Below are positions 36,913 to 45,408 of a stretch of 55,907 nt of DNA, one piece after another. Under the pieces are notes generated by a model. That model did no database searches, was not told the origin of the DNA, and was given only the letters and a program-made list of their open reading frames with translations. Origin of the DNA: Bacteroidales bacterium (GTDB taxonomy: Bacteria > Bacteroidota > Bacteroidia > Bacteroidales > F082). Location of the stretch: positions 1 to 55,907 of the forward strand of contig JAILBC010000033.1 of the NCBI GenBank assembly GCA_024681295.1. The letters run 5' to 3'. How positions within the stretch are numbered: position 1 is the stretch's first letter; the number at the start of each line of letters is the position of its first letter. A program made the translations under genes and the position numbers.

Positions 36913-36938
36913 AAAGAACGGCTTCGGTCGTTCTTTTT
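36913..36938 (+). terminator. Terminator after tRNA-His
   Basis: AAAGAACG paired with CGTTCTTT, followed by more T's. Confidence 0.8.
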
Positions 36939-36975
36939 TTTATAGGTAAACAAATAAACAAATCAACTTTTTTTG

Positions 36976-36983
36976 TATCTTTG
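36976..36983 (+). promoter_or_regulatory. -7 promoter box of tRNA-Leu and possibly tig-clpPX (TATCTTTG)
   Basis: TATCTTTGC, 10 bp before the tRNA. No separate promoter box was found between the tRNA and tig. Confidence 0.75.
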
Positions 36984-36993
36984 CGGCCCAAAT

Positions 36994-37078
36994 GCGGGTG
37001 TGGCGGAATTGGTAGACGCGCCAGACTTAGGATCTGGTTTTGAAAGAAGTAAGGGTTCGAGTCCCTTCATCCGCACCA
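36994..37078 (+). tRNA. tRNA-Leu (anticodon TAG)
   Basis: Acceptor GCGGGTG/CATCCGC, anticodon stem CCAGA/TCTGG with loop CTTAGGA (TAG), long class II variable arm, T-loop TTCGAGT. CCA is encoded (37076-37078). Confidence 0.97.
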
Positions 37079-37101
37079 ACAGACAGAACAAAACGTAAAG
37101 A

Positions 37102-38499
37102 ATGAACACTACTCAGACAAGCAAGGGAGAACAGCTGATCTCCATCCAAATCAACGTGCTCAAGGAAGACTACGAGCCGCTAGTGAAGAAAGAACTCAAC
37201 AAACTGAAACAGAAAGCCCAGATTCCCGGCTTCCGTCCCGGCATGGTGCCTTTCGGCATGATTAAGAAGATGTACGGCGCCCAAGCCACCATCGAGGTGC
37301 TCAACGACCTCGTCTCCAAGACGCTCAACAACTATATCCTTGAGAACAAGCTCGACCTCGTCGGTTACCCGCTCAGCGACCCCGATCACCAGGAGCCTGT
37401 CGACTTCGAGACCCAAGAAGCCGTCAACTTCTATTTCGAAGCCGCCCTGCGTCCCGAGATCAAGGTAGATTATAAGAAGATTAAGATCGACTTCGCCCAT
37501 GTCATCGCCGACGATGCCGCCATCGACAAGACCGTCGAGGAACTCATTGAACGCAACCCCAACATCACGCACCCTGAGACCGTCGGCGAAGAAGACATCG
37601 TCGAACTGAAAGTCCGCGAAGCCGAAAACGGCCAAGAACTTGAAGGCGGTTTCAAGAAAGACTATGTGCTGCTCGACATCAAGGACATCCGCACCAAGAC
37701 CAACAAGAAGAAATTCATCGGCAAACCCGTCGGCTCCGAATTCATCGTGAACCTCTCCGTCATGCTCGGCTCCAACGAGAAAGCCGCCAAGATCCTCGGC
37801 CAAGACGCTCCTGCCGACAGCGACTACAACGTCATCATCGACGACATCCGCCATGAGGAGAAACACGAACTCAACGAAGAGTTCTTCAAACTGATCTTCT
37901 CCGACAAGGAAATCAAAGACGTCGACGCCTTCCGCGCCGCCGTCAAAGAAGAGATGGAGAGACAATATGCCAACGAGACCGACCGCATCCTCTTCACCAA
38001 GATGATCGACGCCCTCGTCGACAGCACCCCCTTCGTCCTGCCCGACGCTTTCCTGAAACGCTGGATCTATGAGAACAACCAAGGCAAACTCTCCATGGAA
38101 GACATCGAGAAGAACTACGAGGCCAACTACAACAAAGGCCTCCGCTGGCAGCTCATCGAAGACAGCATCGTGAAGGACAACATGGAATTGGCCATCACCG
38201 AGGAAGAGGTCCGCGGCTTCCTCCGCAGCCAGATCTTCCCTGGACTCAACTACGAGACCATGGACGACGACATGAAAGGCCGTATCGACAAGATTGTCGA
38301 AAACTACCTGAAGAACGAAGAACAGATCAACAACGTGAAGAACCAGATGGCCGACATCAAGATGACCAACTTCCTCAAGACCAAGCTGACCATCAACTAC
38401 ACAGACCAGACCTACGACGAGTTCATCAAAGACCTCGAGAAGGAAACCAAGCAGGAGCCTAAAAAGGCCACCCGTAAAAGAAAAACCGCCAACTCCTAA
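37102..38499 (+). CDS. tig: Trigger factor (ribosome-associated chaperone)
   Basis: 465 residues. Binds nascent chains at the ribosome exit. The ribosome-binding signature 'GFRPGMVP' is at 43-50 within the N-terminal domain; the C-terminal region is long, helical and charged. The PPIase domain is divergent, as common in Bacteroidota. Lys/Ala-rich tail. It starts 23 bp after tRNA-Leu with no visible promoter or terminator between, and precedes clpP and clpX, the classical order. Confidence 0.93.
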   Translation: MNTTQTSKGEQLISIQINVLKEDYEPLVKKELNKLKQKAQIPGFRPGMVPFGMIKKMYGAQATIEVLNDLVSKTLNNYILENKLDLVGYPLSDPDHQEPVDFETQEAVNFYFEAALRPEIKVDYKKIKIDFAHVIADDAAIDKTVEELIERNPNITHPETVGEEDIVELKVREAENGQELEGGFKKDYVLLDIKDIRTKTNKKKFIGKPVGSEFIVNLSVMLGSNEKAAKILGQDAPADSDYNVIIDDIRHEEKHELNEEFFKLIFSDKEIKDVDAFRAAVKEEMERQYANETDRILFTKMIDALVDSTPFVLPDAFLKRWIYENNQGKLSMEDIEKNYEANYNKGLRWQLIEDSIVKDNMELAITEEEVRGFLRSQIFPGLNYETMDDDMKGRIDKIVENYLKNEEQINNVKNQMADIKMTNFLKTKLTINYTDQTYDEFIKDLEKETKQEPKKATRKRKTANS

Positions 38500-38511
38500 A
38501 TCCACACTAAC

Positions 38512-39186
38512 ATGAACGAATTCCAAAAGTACGCCACCAAACACTTGGGTATGAACACGCTGGGATTGGAGCAATACATCTCCAAGATCAACAGCGGCTA
38601 CGGATTCATCAACCCCACCGTCATCGAAGAACGTCAGCTCAACGTGGCCCAGATGGACGTGTTCAGCCGCCTGATGATGGACCGCATTATCTTCCTCGGC
38701 ACCGCCATCGACGACTATGTGGCCAACGTCATCCAAGCCCAGTTGCTCTTCCTTGAGTCGACCGACCCGAAACGCGACATCCAGATCTACCTCAACTCAC
38801 CTGGCGGCAGTGTCTACGCCGGTCTGGGCATCTACGACACCATGCAGTTCATCAGCCCTGACGTGGCCACCATCTGCACCGGTATGGCCGCTTCGATGGC
38901 CGCCGTGCTGATGTGCTCCGGCACCAAAGGCAAACGTTCTGCCCTGCCCCACTCCCGCATCATGATCCACCAGCCCATGGGCGGTGTCGAGGGACAAGCC
39001 ACCGAGATTGAGATCACGGCCCGCGAGATCCAGAAACTCAAGAAGGAACTTTACGAAATCATCTCCAAACACTCTGGCCAGGCTTACGACAAGGTTTGGG
39101 CCGATTCCGACCGCGACTACTGGATGACCGCTGAAGAAGCCAAGGAATACGGAATGATCGACGAAGTATTGATTCGGAAGAAATAA
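38512..39186 (+). CDS. clpP: ATP-dependent Clp protease proteolytic subunit
   Basis: 224 residues. Serine protease of the ClpXP complex. Catalytic Ser128 in 'GMAASMAA', His153 in 'IMIHQPMGG', and an Asp in 'WADSDRDYW' (about 198-202). 'YLNSPGGSVYAGLGIYD' forms the oxyanion loop region. 12 bp after tig, 9 bp before clpX. Confidence 0.97.
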   Translation: MNEFQKYATKHLGMNTLGLEQYISKINSGYGFINPTVIEERQLNVAQMDVFSRLMMDRIIFLGTAIDDYVANVIQAQLLFLESTDPKRDIQIYLNSPGGSVYAGLGIYDTMQFISPDVATICTGMAASMAAVLMCSGTKGKRSALPHSRIMIHQPMGGVEGQATEIEITAREIQKLKKELYEIISKHSGQAYDKVWADSDRDYWMTAEEAKEYGMIDEVLIRKK

Positions 39187-39195
39187 GACATTGCG

Positions 39196-40431
39196 ATGAC
39201 CAACAAGAAACAGGACCACTGCTCTTTCTGCGGACGCCCGGCTAGCGAGACCTACATGCTCCTTCAGGGTGTGGAGGCCAAGATTTGCGAACAATGCGCT
39301 GAACAGGCCTATCTCATCATCAAGGAGGAACTCGGCCTCAAGCAGTCGAAGAAGAAAAGCGAAAGCAAGGCTCCTAATTTCGAGTTGAAGAAGCCCCAGG
39401 AGATCAAGCGTTTCCTGGACCAGTATGTCATCGGCCAGGACGAGGCCAAGCGCACCCTCGCCGTGGCAGTCTACAACCATTACAAGCGCATCAGCCAGAA
39501 GGTACTTGCCGACGAGGTGGAGATCGAGAAGTCGAACCTCATCCTCGTCGGTGAGACTGGCACGGGTAAAACCCTTCTGGCCCGTACCATCGCCAGGATG
39601 CTCAACGTGCCCTTTGCCATCGCCGACGCTACGGTGCTCACCGAGGCCGGCTACGTGGGCGAGGACGTGGAGAACATCCTTGTGCGGCTGCTTCAGGCCG
39701 CCAACTACGACGTTGCAGCCGCCGAGCATGGCATCGTGTTCATTGACGAGATCGACAAGATCGCCCGAAAGAGCGACAACCCCAGCATCACCCGCGACGT
39801 CTCCGGCGAAGGCGTACAGCAGGCTCTCCTCAAACTCCTCGAGGGCACCATCTCCAACGTGCCGCCCGAGGGTGGACGCAAACACCCTGAGCAGAAGATG
39901 ATCGCCGTCAACACCAAGGACATCCTCTTCATCGCCGGTGGCGCCTTCGACGGCATTGAACGCATCATCGCCGCCCGAAAGAGCACCAACATCATCGGCT
40001 ATGGCGCCAACAGCGACCAAGTTCTCGACAAGAGCAACCTCCTCCAGTATGTCGCTCCCGCCGACCTCAAGAAATTCGGTCTCATCCCCGAGATCGTGGG
40101 CCGCATGCCCATCATCACCCACCTTGACCCCCTCGATGCCGACGCCCTCAAGCGCATCCTCACCGAGCCCAAGAACGCCTTAGTGAAACAGTTCACCAAG
40201 CTGTTCGAAATGGACGGCATCACCCTCACCTTCGACGATGACGCACTCGACTTCATGGTGGAGAAAGCCATCGAGTTCAAGCTCGGCGCCCGTGGCCTCC
40301 GCTCCATCGTCGAAGCCATCCTCAACGACGCCATGTTCGAGATGCCGTCGGAAGAAACTCCGCGTCAGCTCACTATCACCCGAGCCTACGCCGAGGAGAA
40401 ACTCTCCAAGAACCACAAATTGGCACAATAA
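39196..40431 (+). CDS. clpX: ClpX, ATPase subunit of ClpXP
   Basis: 411 residues. N-terminal C4 zinc-binding domain ('CSFCGRP…CEQCAEQ', residues 9-37). AAA+ core with Walker A 'GETGTGKT', Walker B '[10 protein letters not shown]', pore loop 'GYVGEDVE' and sensor regions intact. Unfolds substrates and feeds them to ClpP. Last of tig-clpP-clpX. Confidence 0.98.
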   Translation: MTNKKQDHCSFCGRPASETYMLLQGVEAKICEQCAEQAYLIIKEELGLKQSKKKSESKAPNFELKKPQEIKRFLDQYVIGQDEAKRTLAVAVYNHYKRISQKVLADEVEIEKSNLILVGETGTGKTLLARTIARMLNVPFAIADATVLTEAGYVGEDVENILVRLLQAANYDVAAAEHGIVFIDEIDKIARKSDNPSITRDVSGEGVQQALLKLLEGTISNVPPEGGRKHPEQKMIAVNTKDILFIAGGAFDGIERIIAARKSTNIIGYGANSDQVLDKSNLLQYVAPADLKKFGLIPEIVGRMPIITHLDPLDADALKRILTEPKNALVKQFTKLFEMDGITLTFDDDALDFMVEKAIEFKLGARGLRSIVEAILNDAMFEMPSEETPRQLTITRAYAEEKLSKNHKLAQ

Positions 40432-40473
40432 TTGTTTTTTGAGTCTTTTGTACCTCAAAAAAACACACTAGCC

Positions 40474-41118
40474 ATGAAGAAAACCCTCTTCGTCCTATTG
40501 CTCATGATGGCCACTGCCACCGCCTTCAGCCAGATTGTCGCCCATGCTGGAAAAGGCCCCAAGCGCAAAGCACCAGCCACTACCACTCAAGAAACGCAAC
40601 GCAACGTGGTGTACGCCCGCATCGAGGGCAACGACACCATCCTCATCGTGAAGCTGCCTGAAGTGGACATCGACCTCATGAACCGTTACTACCAGATTAC
40701 CGAGACCTACAAAGGCCGCAAACTCGTGAGTAACGTGCGCAAAGTGTATCCCTACGCCCGACTGGCCAGCGACAAGCTTCAAGAATACGACACCATCCTC
40801 GCCCATGCCAGCAGCGACGCCGAACGTCGACAACTGATGAAACAGGCCGAAAAGGAAATCACCGATAGATACACTGAAGAGCTCGAGCATCTCACCTTCT
40901 CGCAAGGCGCCATCCTCATCCGCCTCATTGACCGCGAGACAGGCAACACCTCCTATAAACTTGTTCAGGAACTGCGGGGCAAGGTCAGAGCTTTCTTCTA
41001 TCAAGGCTTCGCCCGCCTCTGGGGATATAACCTCAAGACCGAGTTCGATCCCAAGAACGACCCAGAGGACGAACAGATTGATGTTATCGCAACGTTACTT
41101 GAGAGGGGACAAATCTAG
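40474..41118 (+). CDS. DUF4294 exported protein
   Basis: 214 residues from the ATG at 40474, chosen because it begins a clean signal peptide (MKKTLFVLL…TAFSQ); an upstream in-frame start at 40432 would bury it. The mature part, 'ARIEGNDTILIVKLPEVDI' then a helical region ending 'FYQGFARLWGYNLKTEFDP', matches DUF4294, a Bacteroidota-specific family of unknown function. 42 bp after clpX, possibly co-transcribed. A GCATCC palindrome starts at its stop codon. Confidence 0.8.
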   Translation: MKKTLFVLLLMMATATAFSQIVAHAGKGPKRKAPATTTQETQRNVVYARIEGNDTILIVKLPEVDIDLMNRYYQITETYKGRKLVSNVRKVYPYARLASDKLQEYDTILAHASSDAERRQLMKQAEKEITDRYTEELEHLTFSQGAILIRLIDRETGNTSYKLVQELRGKVRAFFYQGFARLWGYNLKTEFDPKNDPEDEQIDVIATLLERGQI

Positions 41119-41145
41119 CATCCGCCAAAGGCGGATGCCAGCTAT
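41118..41145. repeat. GCATCC palindromic element, copy 2 (half element)
   Basis: GCATCCGCC-AAA-GGCGGATGC (41118-41138) followed by CAGCTATG. It begins on the G of the TAG stop. The T-run from about 41148 may let it act as a terminator. Confidence 0.8.
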
Positions 41146-41153
41146 GTGTTTTT

Positions 41154-42581
41154 TTATTTCCCCCTTCCTTGAATAACAATAAGGACGGTGTAAATCAAAA
41201 TCTTCAAATCCAAGCTGATGCTGACATTCTCGATGTAGAGGATGTCGTATTTCAGGCGCTCGATCATCTCATCCACATTTTCGGCGTAGCCGAACTTCAC
41301 CTCGCCCCAACTCGTGATGCCGGGCTTGACCAGCAGCAGCATGTTGTAATACGGGGCTCGCTCCACGATTTGGTCGATGTAAAACTTCCGTTCGGGACGG
41401 TAGCCCACGATGGACATGTCGCCTTTAAGTACGGTCCAGAACTGCGGAATCTCGTCGAGGCGTACCTTGCGCATGAACTTGCCGAACTTGGTGATGCGCG
41501 GGTCGTCATCGCTAGAAAGCTGCGGGGTACAATCGGCCTCGGCGTCGACCCTCATGCTGCGAAACTTAGCCATCTTGAACGGCTTGCCGTTCTTGCCGAT
41601 ACGTTCTTGCACATAAAACACAGGGCCCGGGGAAGTCAACTTCACGATGATGGCTGTGATGAAATACACCGGTGAGAATACAATCAGCACGAACAACGAC
41701 ACCACGATGTCGAACAGCCTTTTGATGACCCTTTGCCAAATCGGCATCAGTTCGGGACTGACCTGCACCAAGGGTGCGCGCCAGATGGCCGACTGTTTCA
41801 CGTTTCCGAACACCAAGTCCTGCATCACAGGAATGATCTCCACCTCGGCCTTAGTCAGGTTCATCACCGGCAGGATGACGTTCATGCAATCCTTCTCGGA
41901 GCGCTCGATGGCGATGATCACCTCTTCCACCTCGTATTTCTTGACGATGTCGACGATGTCGTTCACCGGCCCGAGGTGCGTCAGGTACTCGTCCAAGGGC
42001 CGCTGTGGAACGTCACGCACGCTCACATAGCCTACGAAGCGTTGGCCCGTGGGTTTTTCCTGTTCGGCGATCTCCTTGTAAATGGCCACAGCGTTCTCGA
42101 AACCGCCCACGATGAGGGTGTTGAACCCTATCTTGCCAGTCTTGATGTTGTGCTTCACGATGCTCGTGATGACCAGTCGACCGAAGTAGGTCAGGAGGAA
42201 CTGTAATCCAAAGAGGGTGATAAACGACTGATAATAAGTCTTATAGGTCATAATCTGGTCATCGAGGATGGCTGCGAAGAACAGCACGGTGACGCCTAGC
42301 AGGGTGATGAAAAAGGTCTGCGACAGTTCCTTCACGCGCGACTTGGAGTAGACGCTCTGGTAGGCACCTGTGATGCCGTAGAGGGCCACCCATCCGATGG
42401 GGATGATGGCCAGGGCGAGCCAGAAGCTGTTGTCGTGGAAGGCGATGCCGAAACGCTGCCATACGCTGGCGTCGGCAACCTCGTAGGTCTTCCTGAAGTA
42501 GTAGAAGAGCGTCCAGGCCACCGCCGAGAGGATCCAGTCGACAAAGCCGTACACGTAAGGCAGTATGCGTTTCTTTTTCAT
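41154..42581 (-). CDS. Undecaprenyl-phosphate sugar-phosphate transferase (WcaJ-like)
   Basis: 475 residues. About five membrane helices with a CoA-binding-like middle domain (to about residue 285), then a bacterial sugar transferase domain: 'KRLFDIVVSLFVLIVFSPVY' helix, 'FRSMRVDAE', 'KVRLDEIPQFWTVLKGDMSIVGYRPER', 'KPGITSWGEV'. It transfers a sugar-1-phosphate (glucose or galactose in characterised relatives) to undecaprenyl phosphate, the first step of capsule or exopolysaccharide synthesis. The upstream lipoprotein gene overlaps it by 4 bp. The sugar is not predictable. Confidence 0.9.
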   Translation of the reverse strand: MKKKRILPYVYGFVDWILSAVAWTLFYYFRKTYEVADASVWQRFGIAFHDNSFWLALAIIPIGWVALYGITGAYQSVYSKSRVKELSQTFFITLLGVTVLFFAAILDDQIMTYKTYYQSFITLFGLQFLLTYFGRLVITSIVKHNIKTGKIGFNTLIVGGFENAVAIYKEIAEQEKPTGQRFVGYVSVRDVPQRPLDEYLTHLGPVNDIVDIVKKYEVEEVIIAIERSEKDCMNVILPVMNLTKAEVEIIPVMQDLVFGNVKQSAIWRAPLVQVSPELMPIWQRVIKRLFDIVVSLFVLIVFSPVYFITAIIVKLTSPGPVFYVQERIGKNGKPFKMAKFRSMRVDAEADCTPQLSSDDDPRITKFGKFMRKVRLDEIPQFWTVLKGDMSIVGYRPERKFYIDQIVERAPYYNMLLLVKPGITSWGEVKFGYAENVDEMIERLKYDILYIENVSISLDLKILIYTVLIVIQGRGK

Positions 42582-43510
42582 CGGTCGTTGTAGATGATTT
42601 TCAGGTTGTCAAAATAGAAATACTGTTCACCATCGTGGCGGTTGAACCATGAGGAGAGGTAGACCTTGAAGTAATCTGCATCCTCGTAGTCGACGAAATA
42701 AGGTCCTAGGTTGATATAGATCTTATGCCATTCCACTGGTTCCTCGCCTGGGGCGCAGGTAGGTTTCAGACGCACCAGGGCCTCCTGGGTAATGGTGTAA
42801 TCCAGACGATAGTAGATGCCCACGGCGCAGGTGTCGGAGCATTTGTAGTCCATCTCGAGCATGCATGGGGAACCTTTGGTGGGAAGGTCGGTGAACTCCT
42901 CGCTGTTGGCATAGCAGAACTGTAACGTGTCGGAGTTCAGCACGAACTTAGCCGAATAGGTAGAGTAAACTCCATCGGGATCGTGCCAGGCCAACGGGCC
43001 TCCGGTCCGAATCATGGGGACATCGCTTTGCGAGGTGGTTTCCATGGTGATGGTACCGCTGTCGAAGTCCTCCATCCAGCGCACATGGGTGTTCTCGTCG
43101 GGACCTTGAGGCCAGTAGGTCACCATCGGGGTGAGGGTAACGACGCTGTCGGGCACCAAGTTGAGTTCGCTGTAGATCACCGGAGCAGTGAAAGGATAGT
43201 CGGCCCGGGCGTTTTTGATGCCGTTGACGGCGATGCCGGCGTAGACGGCAACCTTATGCTTTCCCTGTTTGAGGATCGGGATGGTGGTTGGCAGTTCGAA
43301 GCAGCCTTTGACGTCGTCGTCGACATACACCCAAGCATCCACAAAGTTGTGGGTGTTGGCCCCGTAGGTATAGTAGTCGCAGACAAGTCCTAGCGTGTCG
43401 ATACGGATGTAAGAAGGCACCGTCTGTTCGCCCTCGAAATCTTTGCAGGAAGTGAGGGTGGCGGCGAGGGTGAGAAAAAGAAACAAAAGGAGGGTACAGT
43501 TTCGCTTCAT
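42578..43510 (-). CDS. Bacteroidota lipoprotein of unknown function
   Basis: 310 residues from the ATG at 43510; a start seven codons upstream (43531) is possible. Lipobox 'LTSC' marks membrane anchoring. Beta-rich throughout: 'DAWVYVDDDVKGCFELPTT' resembles a small beta-sandwich, and the C-terminal half ends in 'FYFDNLKIIY', as in carbohydrate-binding jelly rolls. Overlap with the WcaJ-like gene (ATGA) suggests a link to surface polysaccharide. No function recognised. Confidence 0.7.
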   Translation of the reverse strand: MKRNCTLLLFLFLTLAATLTSCKDFEGEQTVPSYIRIDTLGLVCDYYTYGANTHNFVDAWVYVDDDVKGCFELPTTIPILKQGKHKVAVYAGIAVNGIKNARADYPFTAPVIYSELNLVPDSVVTLTPMVTYWPQGPDENTHVRWMEDFDSGTITMETTSQSDVPMIRTGGPLAWHDPDGVYSTYSAKFVLNSDTLQFCYANSEEFTDLPTKGSPCMLEMDYKCSDTCAVGIYYRLDYTITQEALVRLKPTCAPGEEPVEWHKIYINLGPYFVDYEDADYFKVYLSSWFNRHDGEQYFYFDNLKIIYNDR

Positions 43511-43562
43511 AAAAAACGTTTTATAAGTCAACGAAAGAAAACGCCATTTATTATATAGGTGC

Positions 43563-44558
43563 TTAACTTTTATGTTCGATGATTTTTTCCTTGGTGGCTT
43601 CGGCCGCCTTCAGGATATCGTAGGCGAGGTTGAGCACGCGCACACCGTCGTGGATGGTGACTACGGGAGTGGTGTTGTGGATGATGCTGTCGTGGAAGCT
43701 CTCCAGCTCGGTTTGTATGGCGTTGATGGGGTGTATCTCGGGTTTTTCGAGGGTGATCTGTCGGGTGGCGCCGTCGGCCAGGTCGAGGGTCAGCGAGTAG
43801 GGATAGCCGCTCACCTCGTGGTCGTGGATACGGGTGATCTCGGTCTTTTTCTCGAGGAAGTCGACGGTGATGTAGGCGTCGTTTTGGAAGATACGGGTCT
43901 TGCGCATGTTCTTGAGCGAGATGCGGCTGGCGGTGAGGTTGGCCACCGAGCCGTTCTCGAACTCGATGCGGGCGTTGGTGATGTCGGGAGTGGGGCTCAC
44001 GATAGCCACGCCGCAGGCGCTCACACGGCTCACGGGAGAGTCGATGACGGTGAAGAGGATGTCAAGGTCGTGCACCATGAGGTCGAGCACCACGGGTACG
44101 TCGGTGCCGCGGGGGTTGAAGAGGGCGAGCCGATGGGCCTCGATGAACTTTGGGGCTTTGATGAAAGGCTCGGCTGCGATGAAGGCAGGGTTGAAGCGTT
44201 CCACGTGGCCCACCTGAACCTTCACACCAGCCTCGTCGGCCAGTTTGATGAGCTTGGCGGCTTCTTCGGGGGTGGCCACGATAGGTTTCTCGATGAACAC
44301 ATGGCGGCGGTGGCCCAGGGCGCGTGAGGCACAGTCGAAGTGCTGCACCGTGGGTGTCACGATGTCGACCACCTCGACGGCGTCGATGAGGGCGTCGACC
44401 GAGGCGAAACAATGCACACCGGTCTCCTCCTCCACCGCCTTCGCCGTAGCGGGGTCGGGGTCGTAAAAGCCGACCAGCTCGTAGCAAGCGGCCTGACGGA
44501 TGCACTTGAGGTGGATCTTTCCAAGATGTCCGGCCCCTAAAACACCAATTTTCAACAT
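43563..44558 (-). CDS. Gfo/Idh/MocA family NAD(P)-dependent oxidoreductase
   Basis: 331 residues from the ATG at 44558. Rossmann motif 'IGVLGAGHLGKIH' at the N-terminus, the family's 'HVFIEKPI' with the catalytic Lys (about 97), and 'GHVERFNPAF' (about 122). Acts on a sugar or sugar nucleotide; a UDP-GlcNAc 3-dehydrogenase-like role in lipid A is one possibility but not provable here. The ORF extends to 44576 but that codon lies inside the promoter box. Confidence 0.85.
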   Translation of the reverse strand: MLKIGVLGAGHLGKIHLKCIRQAACYELVGFYDPDPATAKAVEEETGVHCFASVDALIDAVEVVDIVTPTVQHFDCASRALGHRRHVFIEKPIVATPEEAAKLIKLADEAGVKVQVGHVERFNPAFIAAEPFIKAPKFIEAHRLALFNPRGTDVPVVLDLMVHDLDILFTVIDSPVSRVSACGVAIVSPTPDITNARIEFENGSVANLTASRISLKNMRKTRIFQNDAYITVDFLEKKTEITRIHDHEVSGYPYSLTLDLADGATRQITLEKPEIHPINAIQTELESFHDSIIHNTTPVVTIHDGVRVLNLAYDILKAAEATKEKIIEHKS

Positions 44559-44573
44559 AGCAGTAATTTTGGA

Positions 44574-44581
44574 CAAAAATA
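44574..44581 (-). promoter_or_regulatory. -7 promoter box of the oxidoreductase gene (TATTTTTG)
   Basis: Minus-strand TATTTTTGTCC, 15 bp ahead of the ATG at 44558; divergent with the pcm promoter 13 bp away. Confidence 0.65.
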
Positions 44582-44594
44582 CAAATAAATATCG

Positions 44595-44602
44595 TACCTT
44601 TG
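44595..44602 (+). promoter_or_regulatory. -7 promoter box of pcm (TACCTTTG)
   Basis: TACCTTTGC, only 9 bp before the ATG at 44612, so the mRNA leader is about 5 nt or less. Confidence 0.75.
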
Positions 44603-44611
44603 CCCCATAAA

Positions 44612-45271
44612 ATGAACCTCATCGAAGATAATTACCGGCACAAGGGCTTGCGGCAGCAGATGGTGAAACAGCTGCGGGACGGCGGCTTCAACGACGAGCG
44701 TGTGCTCGCCGCCCTCAACGAGGTGCCGCGTCACGTGTTCCTCGACTCGTCGTTTGTGGAGTATGCCTATTCCGACCAGCCTTTCTCCATCGGCTCGGGG
44801 CAGACCATCTCTCAGCCTTCCACCGTTGCCGTCCAGACCAAGCTCCTCAACGTGGAGAGCGGCAAGAAGGTACTCGAAGTCGGTACGGGCTCGGGCTATC
44901 AGGCTTGTGTGCTCGCCGCCATGGGCGCCAAGGTGTTCAGCATCGAACGGCAGCGCAACCTTTACTTCCGCACCAAGGAGATCTTGGAGCAGTTGCCTTA
45001 TCGCGTGAAAACTTTCCTCGGTGACGGGTACGAGGGGCTGCCCAACTGGGAGCCTTTCGACCGTATCATCATCACCGCCGGGGCGCCTTTCGTCCCTCCA
45101 AAGCTCGTGGAGCAGCTGAAGCCGGGCGGCATCATGGTCATCCCCATGGACAATAGCGAGGGGGGCCAGACCATGGTGAGGCTCACCAAGCAAACCGATG
45201 GCACGTTGACGCGCGAGGAGTTTGGGAGTTTCAAGTTCGTCCCGATGTTGACGGGGACAGCGAGTGATTAG
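44612..45271 (+). CDS. pcm: Protein-L-isoaspartate O-methyltransferase
   Basis: 219 residues from the ATG at 44612; a TTG at 44600 lies within the promoter. Repairs isoaspartyl residues with SAM. 'VPRHVFLD', 'IGSGQTISQP' and the SAM-binding 'VLEVGTGSGYQACVLA' are diagnostic, with 'FDRIIITAGAP' following. Followed by a large palindromic element. Confidence 0.95.
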   Translation: MNLIEDNYRHKGLRQQMVKQLRDGGFNDERVLAALNEVPRHVFLDSSFVEYAYSDQPFSIGSGQTISQPSTVAVQTKLLNVESGKKVLEVGTGSGYQACVLAAMGAKVFSIERQRNLYFRTKEILEQLPYRVKTFLGDGYEGLPNWEPFDRIIITAGAPFVPPKLVEQLKPGGIMVIPMDNSEGGQTMVRLTKQTDGTLTREEFGSFKFVPMLTGTASD

Positions 45272-45276
45272 AAAGG

Positions 45277-45403
45277 GCATCCCGAAGGGATGCTAGCTCT
45301 GTAGGAAAGACCCATCAAAAAATCTAGCATCCGCCGAAGGCGGATGCGGGGTTAATAAAGGCTATTCCCAGCTACAGAGCTAGCATCCGCCGAAGGCGGA
45401 TGC
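45277..45403. repeat. Composite GCATCC palindromic element, copy 3 (largest)
   Basis: Three hairpins: GCATCCC/GGGATGC (45277-45293), GCATCCGCC/GGCGGATGC (45327-45347 and 45383-45403). CTAGCTCTGTAG after the first pairs with CTACAGAGCTAG before the last. Relative to copy 1 it carries one extra hairpin in the centre. It fills the gap between the convergent pcm and HerA-like genes. Confidence 0.85.
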
Positions 45404-45408
45404 CTTCT

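Noticed and set aside
37180-38736. Minus-strand ORF (518 codons) opposite tig and clpP
   Set aside because: Antisense shadow of confirmed genes with repetitive Val/Asp/Leu composition.
38797-40122. Minus-strand ORF (441 codons) opposite clpP and clpX
   Set aside because: Antisense shadow of confirmed genes; no recognisable motif.
40434-40463. Inverted repeat TTTTTTGAG/CTCAAAAAA after clpX as a terminator
   Set aside because: The T-run is on the 5' arm and the A-run on the 3' arm, the reverse of a rho-independent terminator on either strand.
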